Shown: positions 1-7,315 of the stretch, piece by piece
How positions within the stretch are numbered: the stretch's first letter is position 1
Layout of the letters: every line of letters begins with the position of its first letter
Source of the DNA: Streptomyces djakartensis
GTDB taxonomy: Bacteria; Actinomycetota; Actinomycetes; Streptomycetales; Streptomycetaceae
Direction of reading: 5' to 3'
Length of the DNA: 64,000 nucleotides
Assembly (NCBI RefSeq): GCF_014651075.1
Contig: NZ_BMWE01000003.1
Location: forward strand, 124,001-188,000
The notes under the pieces: generated by a model
The model's input: the letters and a program-made list of their open reading frames with translations, nothing else
Database searches by the model: none
What the model was told of the DNA's origin: nothing
Position numbers and translations under genes: made by a program

Positions 1-178
1 AGCGCCCCTCTGGGCCCTGGGCCCATGCCACCCGCCGCCTCATCCAGCCTGTCCGGCGTTTGAGGACGAGGCCGTCAGGCCGAGGGGGCAGCGCCCCTCT
101 GGGCCCTGGGCCCATGCCACCCGCCGCCTCATCCAGCCCGTCCGGCGTTTGAGGACGAGGCCGTTCAGGCCGAAGGGG
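1..178. repeat. Two tandem 89-bp repeats in an intergenic region
   Basis: Two nearly identical 89-bp units lie head to tail (1-89 and 90-178). They differ by a few substitutions and small indels. Each carries the core GTCCGGCGTTTGAGGAC, whose GTCC and GGAC ends are complementary. I know this core as a frequent intergenic sequence in Streptomyces chromosomes. No coding frame here looks real. The repeat lies downstream of the acyl-CoA dehydrogenase gene and may continue beyond the left edge of the window. Confidence 0.85.
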
Positions 179-181
179 GGT

Positions 182-200
182 CTGGGGGCGCAGCCCCCAG
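182..200 (-). terminator. Hairpin downstream of the acyl-CoA dehydrogenase gene
   Basis: CTGGGGGC (182-189) and GCCCCCAG (193-200) form an 8-bp perfect stem with a 3-nt loop. It lies 80 bp past the stop codon of the leftward acyl-CoA dehydrogenase gene. There is no clear U tract, which is common for Streptomyces terminators. Confidence 0.5.
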
Positions 201-280
201 TGGGGGCCGAAGGGGCAGCGCCCCTGGGGACGGGACGGGAAGGGGCGGCGGGGGCGAAGAACCCCGCCGCCCGCCCCCGG

Positions 281-1495
281 TCACAGGTACTTCTTCAGCT
301 CCCGCCGAGCCAGCGACCGCTGATGCACCTCATCGGGCCCGTCGGCGATCATCAGCGTCCGCGCCCCGGCGTACAGCTCCGCCAGCGGGAAGTCCTGACT
401 CACCCCACCCGCCCCGTGCAACTGGATCGCCCGGTCGAGAATGTCCACCACCGCCCGGGGCGTCGCGATCTTGATGGACTGGATCTCGGTGTGGGCCCCC
501 TTGTTGCCCACCGTGTCCATCAGCCAGGCCGTCTTCAGCACCAGCAGCCGCAACTGCTCGACCGTCACCCGCGCGTCCGCGATCCAGTTGTGCACCACCC
601 CCTGCTGAGCCAGCGCCTTCCCGAACGCCGTCCGCGACACCGCCCGCCGGCACATCAGCTCGATCGCCCGCTCCGCCATGCCGATCAGCCGCATGCAGTG
701 GTGGATCCGCCCGGGGCCGAGCCGCGCCTGCGCGATCGCGAAGCCTCCGCCCTCCTCACCGATCAGGTTCGACACCGGCACCCGCGCGCGGTCGAAGACC
801 ACCTCGGCGTGCCCGCCGTGGTAGTGGTCCTCGTAGCCGAACACCTGCATCGCGCGCTTGATGGTGACACCGGGCGTGTCGCGCGGCACCAGCACCATGG
901 ACTGCTGACGGCGGATGTCCTCCCCGTCCGGGTCCGTCTTGCCCATCACGATGAAGATCTTGCAGTCCGGGTGCATCGCCCCGGAGATGTACCACTTGCG
1001 GCCGGTGATGACGTACTCGTCGCCGTCCCGCTCGATGTGGGTGGTGATGTTGGTGGCGTCCGACGAGGCCACCTCCGGCTCGGTCATCGCGAACGCCGAG
1101 CGGATCTCGCCCGCGAGCAGCGGCTCCAGCCACTGCTTGCGCTGCTGCTCGTCGCCGAACTGCGTCAGCACCTCCATATTGCCGGTGTCGGGCGCCGCGC
1201 AGTTCGTCACCGTGGGCGCCAGCTGCGGGGAGCGGCCCATGATCTCGGCGAGCGGCGCGTACTGGAGGTTGGTCAGTCCGGCCCCGTACTCGGAGTCCGG
1301 CAGGAAGAGGTTCCACAGGCCCTGCCTGCGTGCCTCCGCCTTGAGCTCCTCGACCACGGGCACCGTCTCCCACGGCGAGGCCAGCCCTTCGCGCTGCTCG
1401 TGCGCGACGGACTCGGCCGGATAGACGTACTCGTCCATGAAGGCGAGGAGCTTGGCGCGCAGCTCTTCGGTGCGCGCGTCGAAAGCGAAGTCCAT
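281..1495 (-). CDS. Acyl-CoA dehydrogenase family protein (ACAD10/11-like partner)
   Basis: This 404-residue protein has the full length of FAD acyl-CoA dehydrogenases, which oxidise or rearrange acyl-CoA at C2/C3. Visible family features are FAMTEPEVASSDATN, the ITGRKWYISGAMHP strand and the C-terminal IADGPDEVHQRSLARREL. The start is the ATG at 1495 (MDFAFDARTEEL); the frame stays open far upstream but that part is a shadow of the next gene. It begins 5 bp after the stop of the phosphotransferase gene, so the two are almost surely co-transcribed. The same pair occurs fused in human ACAD10/11 and as LvaA/LvaC in Pseudomonas, where the kinase phosphorylates a 4-hydroxyacyl-CoA and the dehydrogenase homologue removes the phosphate. 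A role on 4-hydroxyacyl-CoA is therefore my inference. Confidence 0.92.
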   Translation of the reverse strand: MDFAFDARTEELRAKLLAFMDEYVYPAESVAHEQREGLASPWETVPVVEELKAEARRQGLWNLFLPDSEYGAGLTNLQYAPLAEIMGRSPQLAPTVTNCAAPDTGNMEVLTQFGDEQQRKQWLEPLLAGEIRSAFAMTEPEVASSDATNITTHIERDGDEYVITGRKWYISGAMHPDCKIFIVMGKTDPDGEDIRRQQSMVLVPRDTPGVTIKRAMQVFGYEDHYHGGHAEVVFDRARVPVSNLIGEEGGGFAIAQARLGPGRIHHCMRLIGMAERAIELMCRRAVSRTAFGKALAQQGVVHNWIADARVTVEQLRLLVLKTAWLMDTVGNKGAHTEIQSIKIATPRAVVDILDRAIQLHGAGGVSQDFPLAELYAGARTLMIADGPDEVHQRSLARRELKKYL

Positions 1496-1500
1496 ACGGA

Positions 1501-2535
1501 TCAGCCCTCCTGGAGGCCTTCGTTGAGCGTGGTCAGTCCGTGCCGGACGAAGACGGGCACGAGGTCGCCGATGCGGTCGAAGCCGCGCCCGACCGTCTGG
1601 CCCAGCGTGTAGCGGTAGTGGATGCCCTCGAGGATCACGGCGAGCTTGAACCAGGCGAAGGCCGTGTACCAGGAGACCGCGGAGACGTCGCGCCCCGATC
1701 GTGCGGCGTACCGCTCGATGAGTTCGGACGGCGCCGGATGCCCGGGGGCCTCGGCGGTCGTGGAGACCGGGGACTCGGGCATGCCCAGCGGCATGCTGTA
1801 CATCACCAGCAGGCCGAGATCGGTGAGCGGGTCGCCCAGCGTCGACATCTCCCAGTCGAGGATCGCCCGGATCGAGTCGTCCTCGCCGATCAGTACGTTG
1901 TCGAGCCGGTAGTCGCCGTGCACGACGGCCGGCGCGGGGGAGCGGGGCAGGTCCCGGCCGAGGGCGGCGTGCAGTTCGTCGATGCCGTCCAGGTCGCGGT
2001 TGCGGGAGGCGTCCAGCTGCTTGCCCCAGCGCCGCAGCTGCCGGTCCAGGAAGCCCTCGGGCCGCCCGAAGTCGGCGAGCCCCACCTCGCCCGGGTCTAC
2101 CGCGTGCAGCTCCACCAGCGTGTCCACCAGGTTCAGCACCGCGCCCCGGGTCCGCTCCGGGCCGAGCGGGGCGAGTTGGTCGGCGGTCCGGTAGGGGGTG
2201 CCCTCGACGAACTCCATGACGTAGAACGGCGACCCGAGCACCTCCTCGTCCTCGCACAAAAGCACCGGCTCCGGAACCGGAACGGCCGTCGGGTGCAGGG
2301 CGCTGATCACCCGGTGCTCGCGCCTCATGTCGTGCGCGGTGGCCAGGACATGGCCGAGCGGGGGCCGCCGTACCACCCAGCGCGAGGTGCCGTCGGAGAC
2401 CGCGTAGGTGAGGTTCGACCGTCCGCCCTCGATCAGCCGGCCGGACAGCGGGCCGGTCACCAGGCCGGGCCGCTCCCGTTCGAGCAGGCCGCGCAGCCGG
2501 TCGAGATCGAGTCCGGGCGGATGGTCGGGGCTCAT
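1501..2535 (-). CDS. Aminoglycoside-phosphotransferase-fold kinase (ACAD10/11 or LvaA type)
   Basis: The 344-residue protein has the APH/choline-kinase fold. The N-lobe contains GGRSNLTYAVSDG and the hinge FYVMEFVEGTPY. The catalytic loop is HGDYRLDN and the metal-binding segment is ILDWEMSTLGDP. It is the first gene of a two-gene operon with the acyl-CoA dehydrogenase 5 bp downstream. That pairing argues for an acyl-CoA substrate rather than an antibiotic, and nothing suggests resistance. The ATG start at 2535 is 40 bp from a TetR-operator-like palindrome (2578-2589). Confidence 0.9.
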   Translation of the reverse strand: MSPDHPPGLDLDRLRGLLERERPGLVTGPLSGRLIEGGRSNLTYAVSDGTSRWVVRRPPLGHVLATAHDMRREHRVISALHPTAVPVPEPVLLCEDEEVLGSPFYVMEFVEGTPYRTADQLAPLGPERTRGAVLNLVDTLVELHAVDPGEVGLADFGRPEGFLDRQLRRWGKQLDASRNRDLDGIDELHAALGRDLPRSPAPAVVHGDYRLDNVLIGEDDSIRAILDWEMSTLGDPLTDLGLLVMYSMPLGMPESPVSTTAEAPGHPAPSELIERYAARSGRDVSAVSWYTAFAWFKLAVILEGIHYRYTLGQTVGRGFDRIGDLVPVFVRHGLTTLNEGLQEG

Positions 2536-2574
2536 GCGTCGCTCCTCGGGGAGGTGAACGGTTCCCGACTCATG

Positions 2575-2592
2575 ATGCCGACCGGTCGGTAT
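2575..2592. promoter_or_regulatory. TetR-type operator candidate
   Basis: CCGACCGGTCGG at 2578-2589 is a perfect 12-bp palindrome; AT/AT pairs extend it after one mismatch to 2575-2592. It lies in the divergent region between the phosphotransferase/dehydrogenase operon and the oxidoreductase at 2746. Its form resembles operators of TetR-family fatty-acid or acyl-CoA regulators. No TetR gene is in the window, so the binding protein is unknown. Confidence 0.5.
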
Positions 2593-2745
2593 GTCGTCCA
2601 GAGCGGGGGCGAAACGTGATCGGAGCCACGATAGGCCGACAGGGCCGATCGCGGGGCGCAGGGGGAGCCTCCCGCCGGTTCGTCCAGCCCGTCCGTCGGC
2701 CCATCCGGCTTGCGGGCCGCGCGGGAAGCCTGGAAGGTCGGACCC

Positions 2746-3690
2746 ATGAAGGCCATCAGCTACTCACGGTACGGCGGCCCCGAGGTGCTGGCGTTCGGGG
2801 AGGTCCGCGATCCGAAGGTCGGCCCGGACGCGGTGCTGGTGAAGGTGCGGGCCGCGGCCGTGAACCCCGTCGACTGGAAGGCCCGCGAGGGCTACCTCGA
2901 GGGCACCCTGGAAGCCGTCTTCCCCGTGGTGCCCGGCTGGGACGTGTCGGGCGTGGTGGTACGGCCCGGGGTGGCGGTCTCGGAGTTCGACGTCGGCGAC
3001 GAGGTCATCGGGTACGTGCGCGAGGACTTCCTCTCCCGCGGCACCTTCGCCGAGTACGTGGCGGCGCCCCTGCGCACCCTGGCGCGCAAACCGCGCAACC
3101 TCTCCTTCGAGGAGGCGGCGGGTCTGCCGCTGGCCGGGCTCACCGCCTACCAGGTGCTGATCAAGAGGCTGCGGGTACGGCGGGGCGAGACGATCCTGGT
3201 GCACGCCGCGGCCGGGGGTGTCGGCTCGCTCGCCGTGCAGCTCGGGGTCCACCTCGGCGCCCGTGTGATCGGCACGGCGAGCGAGTCCAACCACGACTTC
3301 GTACGCAGGCTCGGCGGGGAGCCGGTGACGTACGGCGACGGCTTGGGTGATCGGGTGCGGGCACTGGCCCCGCAGGGCGTGGACGCGGTGTTCGACACGG
3401 TCGGCGGGGACGCGCTGAAGGCCTCGGCGAACCTGCTGGCCCCCGAGGGCCGCCTGGTGTCGATCGCCGACGGCGACGTCGTGAACTACGGCGGCCGCTA
3501 CTACTTCGTCCGACCCGACCCCGAGGACCTGCAGCGGCTGTCCGACCTGGCCGAAGAAGGCGTCGTGAGCGTGCACGTCTCCGAAACGTTTCCCCTGGAG
3601 CGGGCGGCGGACGCGCACCGGCTGAACCAGGAGGGCCGGACCCGCGGCAAGATCGTCGTGACGGTGGACTGGGAGCAGGAGAACGCGTAG
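2746..3690 (+). CDS. NADP-dependent oxidoreductase, quinone oxidoreductase (zeta-crystallin-like) family
   Basis: This 314-residue medium-chain dehydrogenase/reductase starts with the typical MKAISYSRYGGPEVL. The nucleotide-binding Rossmann motif is HAAAGGVGSLAVQL, and the N-terminal half has the GroES-like fold (VVPGWDVSGVV). The catalytic-zinc cysteine and histidine set of alcohol dehydrogenases is not seen, which points to the zinc-free quinone/enone reductase branch. The frame is open 12 codons further upstream, but the ATG at 2746 fits the family N-terminus. The natural substrate cannot be told. The gene is divergent from the phosphotransferase operon and may share its operator region. 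Confidence 0.9.
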   Translation: MKAISYSRYGGPEVLAFGEVRDPKVGPDAVLVKVRAAAVNPVDWKAREGYLEGTLEAVFPVVPGWDVSGVVVRPGVAVSEFDVGDEVIGYVREDFLSRGTFAEYVAAPLRTLARKPRNLSFEEAAGLPLAGLTAYQVLIKRLRVRRGETILVHAAAGGVGSLAVQLGVHLGARVIGTASESNHDFVRRLGGEPVTYGDGLGDRVRALAPQGVDAVFDTVGGDALKASANLLAPEGRLVSIADGDVVNYGGRYYFVRPDPEDLQRLSDLAEEGVVSVHVSETFPLERAADAHRLNQEGRTRGKIVVTVDWEQENA

Positions 3691-3725
3691 CGCCGCGCAC
3701 GGGGCGAACGTCGCCTGCCGCGGCA

Positions 3726-4070
3726 CTAGAGAACCAGCGCTGCCCCGCACACCGCCATCGCCACCGTGCACAGCGCTGCGGCCGTGGCGTGCCGGGGTGG
3801 GAACGGCGTCGGACTGGCGCGGGCCGCGAGGGTGCGGATGCGCCGGTGGGCGACAGTCAGCAAGCCCAGCCACAGCGCGCAGCACAGGGCGCACGCCACG
3901 ATCCCGGGCGCCGATGCCCCGCCGTGCAGCGCGGCCCTCACGGCGAGCACGGCGGCCACGGTGGCGGAGAGTGTCGTACGCCGCCACGCGAGGCGGGTCC
4001 GCTCCGGCTGGAGGCCCGGGTCGCGGTCGGAGTCCCGGGGCACGCGCTCCTGCGGGCTCACCCCTCCCAC
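3726..4070 (-). CDS. Small DUF202-family membrane protein
   Basis: The protein has 114 residues and three hydrophobic segments after the DUF202 signature LQPERTRLAWRRTTLS near residue 20. The family has no established biochemical function. It follows a second DUF202/YidH protein on the same strand; the frames overlap by 13 bp with the GTG at 4070. A GTG at 4061 would instead give a 4-bp GTGA overlap and is also plausible (111 residues). The pair probably makes a heteromeric membrane complex, which is inference from adjacency. Confidence 0.8.
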   Translation of the reverse strand: MGGVSPQERVPRDSDRDPGLQPERTRLAWRRTTLSATVAAVLAVRAALHGGASAPGIVACALCCALWLGLLTVAHRRIRTLAARASPTPFPPRHATAAALCTVAMAVCGAALVL

Positions 4071-4450
4071 CCCACGAGCACGACGAGCACCATGGCGAGG
4101 GCCACGACCGCGACGACGAGGCTCAGCACCGCGGGGAAACGGGACACCGGCAGGTCCTCACCTCTGCGCATGGCCCGTTCGCAGCGCACCCAGTGGTTGA
4201 CCGCCCGCAGTGAGCACAGCACGCCCGCGGCCAGCAGCGCGAGCGCCAGCCCCACCCGCCAGCCCCAGCGCAGGTCCGGCAGGAACTGGTCCACGGCGAA
4301 ACCGCCGCCGATCAGCGCGAGCGCGGTGCGCAGCCAGGCCAGGAAGGTCCGTTCGTTCGCCAGCGAGAACCGGTAGTCGGGCGTCCTGCCGTCCTGCCGG
4401 ATCTCCGCGGGCGCGAACCACAACCGGACGTTCCGTACGAACTCGATCAC
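4058..4450 (-). CDS. YidH/DUF202-family membrane protein
   Basis: This 130-residue protein has the YidH signature PDYRFSLANERTFLAWLRTALALIGGGFAVDQF near residues 24-56, followed by two more hydrophobic helices. The GTG start at 4450 is the only in-frame start that keeps the conserved N-terminal helix. It lies 48 bp downstream of the Nudix gene and is coupled by overlap to the smaller DUF202 gene. Function is unknown; homologues occur across bacteria as inner-membrane proteins. Confidence 0.88.
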   Translation of the reverse strand: MIEFVRNVRLWFAPAEIRQDGRTPDYRFSLANERTFLAWLRTALALIGGGFAVDQFLPDLRWGWRVGLALALLAAGVLCSLRAVNHWVRCERAMRRGEDLPVSRFPAVLSLVVAVVALAMVLVVLVGWEG

Positions 4451-4498
4451 ATGCGCGACCCTACCGGCACGCCGTCCGCTGTCCCGGCCCGAGTCCGC

Positions 4499-5014
4499 TC
4501 AGCCCCTCGACCGGAACGCCGTGAGCCGCTCGTAGGCCGCCAGCCCGTCCGGCACCCACTCCCAGTCCCGCAGCCGCCGCCGCACCTCGTCCTCGGCCAG
4601 GAAGTCGTGCCAGGCGACCTCCTCGGCCTGCGGCCGGACCGGAAGCTCACAGGTGACCTCGTACACCGCCGACCACCAGCTCCGGCCGGCACCGTCGTCG
4701 TAGAGGAACTTGAACAGGTACCGGGGGCGCGGCAGGCCGGACACGCCCAGTTCCTCCTCGGCCTCGCGCAGCGCCGCCGCCCCGTAGTCCTCGCCCGCGC
4801 CGACCACGCCGCCGACGAACATGTCGTACAGGGAGGGAAAGACCAGCTTGCTCGCTGTCCGCCGGTGCACGAAGATCCGGCCCTCGGTGTCCCTGGCCTG
4901 GACGAACACGCAGCGGTGGCGCAGTCCCCGGGCGTAGGCCTCGCCCCGGGGGGACTGCCCGGTGACCTGGTCGTTCTCGTCGACGATGTCGAGGATCTCG
5001 TCAGCGGCGCTCAT
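4499..5014 (-). CDS. Nudix hydrolase (YfcD/IPP-isomerase-like subgroup)
   Basis: The 171-residue protein carries a complete Nudix box: GVVGAGEDYGAAALREAEEELGV fits GX5EX7REUXEEXGU, the Mg-binding helix for cleaving nucleoside diphosphate-linked substrates. The N-terminus (ILDIVDENDQVTG ... GLRHRCVFVQ) resembles the YfcD group, whose substrate is not established. I chose the ATG at 5014 because GAGGG precedes it; an upstream ATG at 5035 would add seven residues (MPCLDEG). It begins 42 bp after the DMT transporter gene, on the same strand. Confidence 0.9.
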   Translation of the reverse strand: MSAADEILDIVDENDQVTGQSPRGEAYARGLRHRCVFVQARDTEGRIFVHRRTASKLVFPSLYDMFVGGVVGAGEDYGAAALREAEEELGVSGLPRPRYLFKFLYDDGAGRSWWSAVYEVTCELPVRPQAEEVAWHDFLAEDEVRRRLRDWEWVPDGLAAYERLTAFRSRG

Positions 5015-5056
5015 GCCCTCATCCAAGCAGGGCACGCCCGCGGGCGAGAAACGGCC

Positions 5057-5956
5057 TCACTGCGGCTGAGGCTGCAGCTGCCCCACGCGCGCCGGTTCCG
5101 CCGCGCCCGTCGGCATGGCCGGGTGCAGGCCCAGCAGCACGATCCCGGCCACCACGGCCAGGAGCCCGCCCGCCTCCCAGGACAGGGCCACCGCGTCGGT
5201 CCGCAGCCGGTCGCCCAGGAAGCCGACGCCGCAGATGATCCCGGCGAGCGGCTGGGCCGCGGTCAGGGCGGGCAGCGACTTGCGCAGCGACGCGGTCTCG
5301 AAGGCGCTCTGCACGAGGAGCAGGCCCGTGACGCCCAGCGCGAGGACCGCGTAGGGCTGCCAGCCGGTCAGCAGCTCGGCGAAGCCGCCCTCGGAGAACC
5401 TCTGGCCGCTCACCCGGGTCAGCGCGTCCTGTACGCCGTACAGCAGCCCGGCGGCCAGGGCCAGCAGCACCGGGCCGGAGCTCAGCCGGGAGCGCTTCGC
5501 GTGCGTCGTGAGCATCAGGGCGAGCGCGATCATGGCGCCGATGATCACCCACTGCCGTGTGGGGTCGGCCATCGCGGTGCCGCCCTGCGGCTCACCCGCC
5601 ATGATGAAAGCGGTCACGCCGCCCGCCAGCAGCAGCAGACCCCCCCAGCCCTGGCGGCCCAGCGGCTGCCTGGTCTGCCTGCGGGACAGCGCGAGCGCGA
5701 AGAGCAGGTTCGTCGCCAGGAGCGGTTCCACCAGCGACAGCTCTCCCTGCCCCAGCGCGGCGGCGCCCAGCGCCATGCCCGCCACCATCAGCGCGATACC
5801 GCCGAGCCAGCGCGGAACCTTCACCAGGTCGACGAGCAGGCGGAAGGACAGGAAGTCGTTGAGCGGAGCTTGGCGGGCCGCGTTCTGCTGCAGGACGAAG
5901 CCGAAGCCCAGACAGCAGGCGGCACTCACAGCAAGCACCAGGACTAGAACCGACAC
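5057..5956 (-). CDS. DMT-superfamily (EamA-like) membrane transporter
   Basis: The 299-residue protein is almost entirely hydrophobic, with about ten predicted membrane helices in two similar halves and a short hydrophilic tail. The segment LGQGELSLVEPLLATNLLFALALSRR is typical of actinobacterial DMT proteins. These are uptake or efflux carriers of small metabolites, but the substrate cannot be inferred. The GTG start at 5956 lies directly before the first helix. It is the first gene of a leftward run with Nudix and the two DUF202 genes. Confidence 0.8.
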   Translation of the reverse strand: MSVLVLVLAVSAACCLGFGFVLQQNAARQAPLNDFLSFRLLVDLVKVPRWLGGIALMVAGMALGAAALGQGELSLVEPLLATNLLFALALSRRQTRQPLGRQGWGGLLLLAGGVTAFIMAGEPQGGTAMADPTRQWVIIGAMIALALMLTTHAKRSRLSSGPVLLALAAGLLYGVQDALTRVSGQRFSEGGFAELLTGWQPYAVLALGVTGLLLVQSAFETASLRKSLPALTAAQPLAGIICGVGFLGDRLRTDAVALSWEAGGLLAVVAGIVLLGLHPAMPTGAAEPARVGQLQPQPQ

Positions 5957-6305
5957 GCGGTGTACCTCGATGATCAGGTCGGGTCACGGTTGCGTAAGGG
6001 CCGACTGTACCGGCCGGCTCCGCCCGGCGCGCCCGTACGTCATGCCATCGTGAGGGGCGGTTGCCGCTCCGCACTATGACGCACGTCACAAAGGGCGAAA
6101 CGGAAATATCGGATGGCCGTCATGGCTCTCTCCCGATCCCCTTTGGTCACGGAATGCTCACGAGTGACACCGGTTGACGCGTGTAACGGCCTTGCGGCCC
6201 TTGACGTCAAACGTTGGCTGGGGGTTTGCTGTCTGTGATCAGTTCATGGCATTGCGCACACCGCGCTTCCATCGACCGCCGTGAGCCGAAACACAAGAAG
6301 AGCGC
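5957..6305. other. Divergent intergenic region with palindromic sequences
   Basis: No gene is visible in these 349 bases between the leftward DMT gene and the rightward gene at 6306. The stretch is more AT-rich than its surroundings, as expected for promoters in both directions. It contains the perfect 10-bp palindrome TTGACGTCAA (6200-6209), and TTGACG also occurs 26 bp earlier. These could be -35 elements or a regulator site; I could not pair them with convincing -10 boxes. Confidence 0.5.
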
Positions 6306-7271
6306 GTGAGGAAGTCCGCGGTGCCCCCACCCCCGCCTCCCCTCGGCCGTGGCCGCAGACGTGCGCCGCAGCCCTTCGACGAGGCCCTCGACGACGCCGA
6401 CCTCGTCGCCGCGCGCGCCGCGCTGGCGCAAGGCCGCTGGCAGAACGCCCGTTCGCTGCTGGTGCACACCGGAGACGACTGGGACCGGCGCTGCCACCGC
6501 GTCACCGTCCTCGCGAAGGAGTCCTACTGCGCCGCGTGGGCCCGCGAGTGGCTGCTCGCCGAACCCGAGTCCGCCGACGCCTCCGTGCTGCTCGCCCTCG
6601 CCCAGGTCCGGCGCGTACTGCACGGCAAGGGCACGCCGGTGGGCGCCCGCGAGGCCTGCCTGACGGCCGCCGCGCGCCTCCCCGCCGACCCCACTCCCTG
6701 GCTCGGCCTGCTCATGCTGGAGTGCGCGGTCGGCACCGACCAGGACGTGGTCCGGACGTTCGAGCACGTCCGGGCCCGGTACGCGGACCACCACCACGCT
6801 CACCACCTGATGGTCGCCCGGCTCGCCGAACGCCGCGCCGAGGCCGGCCCGGACCCGCTGCACGAGGTCTACGACTTCGCCGCCTGGGCCGCCGAACAGG
6901 CACCGGCCGACTCCCCGCTCGCCATCCTGCCGGTCATCGCGCATGCCGAGCGTTACCGCGTCCTGGCCGCCGCCGGGTACGAACCAGCCGACCCGTCCGC
7001 CTCCGGCCACTGGACCGGCCGCCGTGCCCGGCAGGTGATGAAGGCCGCCTTCGACTGGTGGCTGGAGTGGGAGCTCGAAGGCCATCCACGCCGGCTGATC
7101 GACCTCAACTTCCTCGCCCACGCCAAGTACTGCGAGGGGCGGGGCGCCGAGGCCGCCGCCCTGTTCCACCGGATCGGCCGGTACGCCACCCAGGCGCCCT
7201 GGTCGTACCCGGACCGCGACCCGCACGCCGCCTTCGCCGCCGCCCGCGCCGGCGCGCTCGGCACCGCCTGA
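6306..7271 (+). CDS. Conserved hypothetical protein, probably helical-repeat (TPR-like)
   Basis: I do not recognise a named family in this 321-residue protein. It starts at GTG 6306 with a proline-rich leader (VPPPPPPLGRGRR). The rest looks alpha-helical, with A/L/W-rich segments (ALAQGRWQNARSLL, ADASVLLALAQVRRVL, LIDLNFLAHAKYCEGRGAEAAALFHRIG) that resemble tetratricopeptide-type helix pairs. There is no signal peptide or membrane helix. It lies 44 bp upstream of the amino-acid permease, so the two are probably co-transcribed. A role linked to that transporter is only a guess. Confidence 0.75.
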   Translation: MRKSAVPPPPPPLGRGRRRAPQPFDEALDDADLVAARAALAQGRWQNARSLLVHTGDDWDRRCHRVTVLAKESYCAAWAREWLLAEPESADASVLLALAQVRRVLHGKGTPVGAREACLTAAARLPADPTPWLGLLMLECAVGTDQDVVRTFEHVRARYADHHHAHHLMVARLAERRAEAGPDPLHEVYDFAAWAAEQAPADSPLAILPVIAHAERYRVLAAAGYEPADPSASGHWTGRRARQVMKAAFDWWLEWELEGHPRRLIDLNFLAHAKYCEGRGAEAAALFHRIGRYATQAPWSYPDRDPHAAFAAARAGALGTA

Positions 7272-7315
7272 CACCCACGGATCCCGGAAATCCCAGAAAT
7301 GAGGACGCTCTCCCG

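Noticed and set aside
281..2257. A single frame that would fuse the acyl-CoA dehydrogenase to upstream sequence
   Set aside because: In 1501-2257 the phosphotransferase motifs are in a different frame, so the extension is a shadow and not an ACAD11-type fusion.
6281..7315. Upstream extension of the amino-acid permease frame
   Set aside because: It is Arg/Pro/Ala-rich and antiparallel to the better-supported gene at 6306-7271; ATG 7316 has a ribosome-binding site and begins a normal APC N-terminus.
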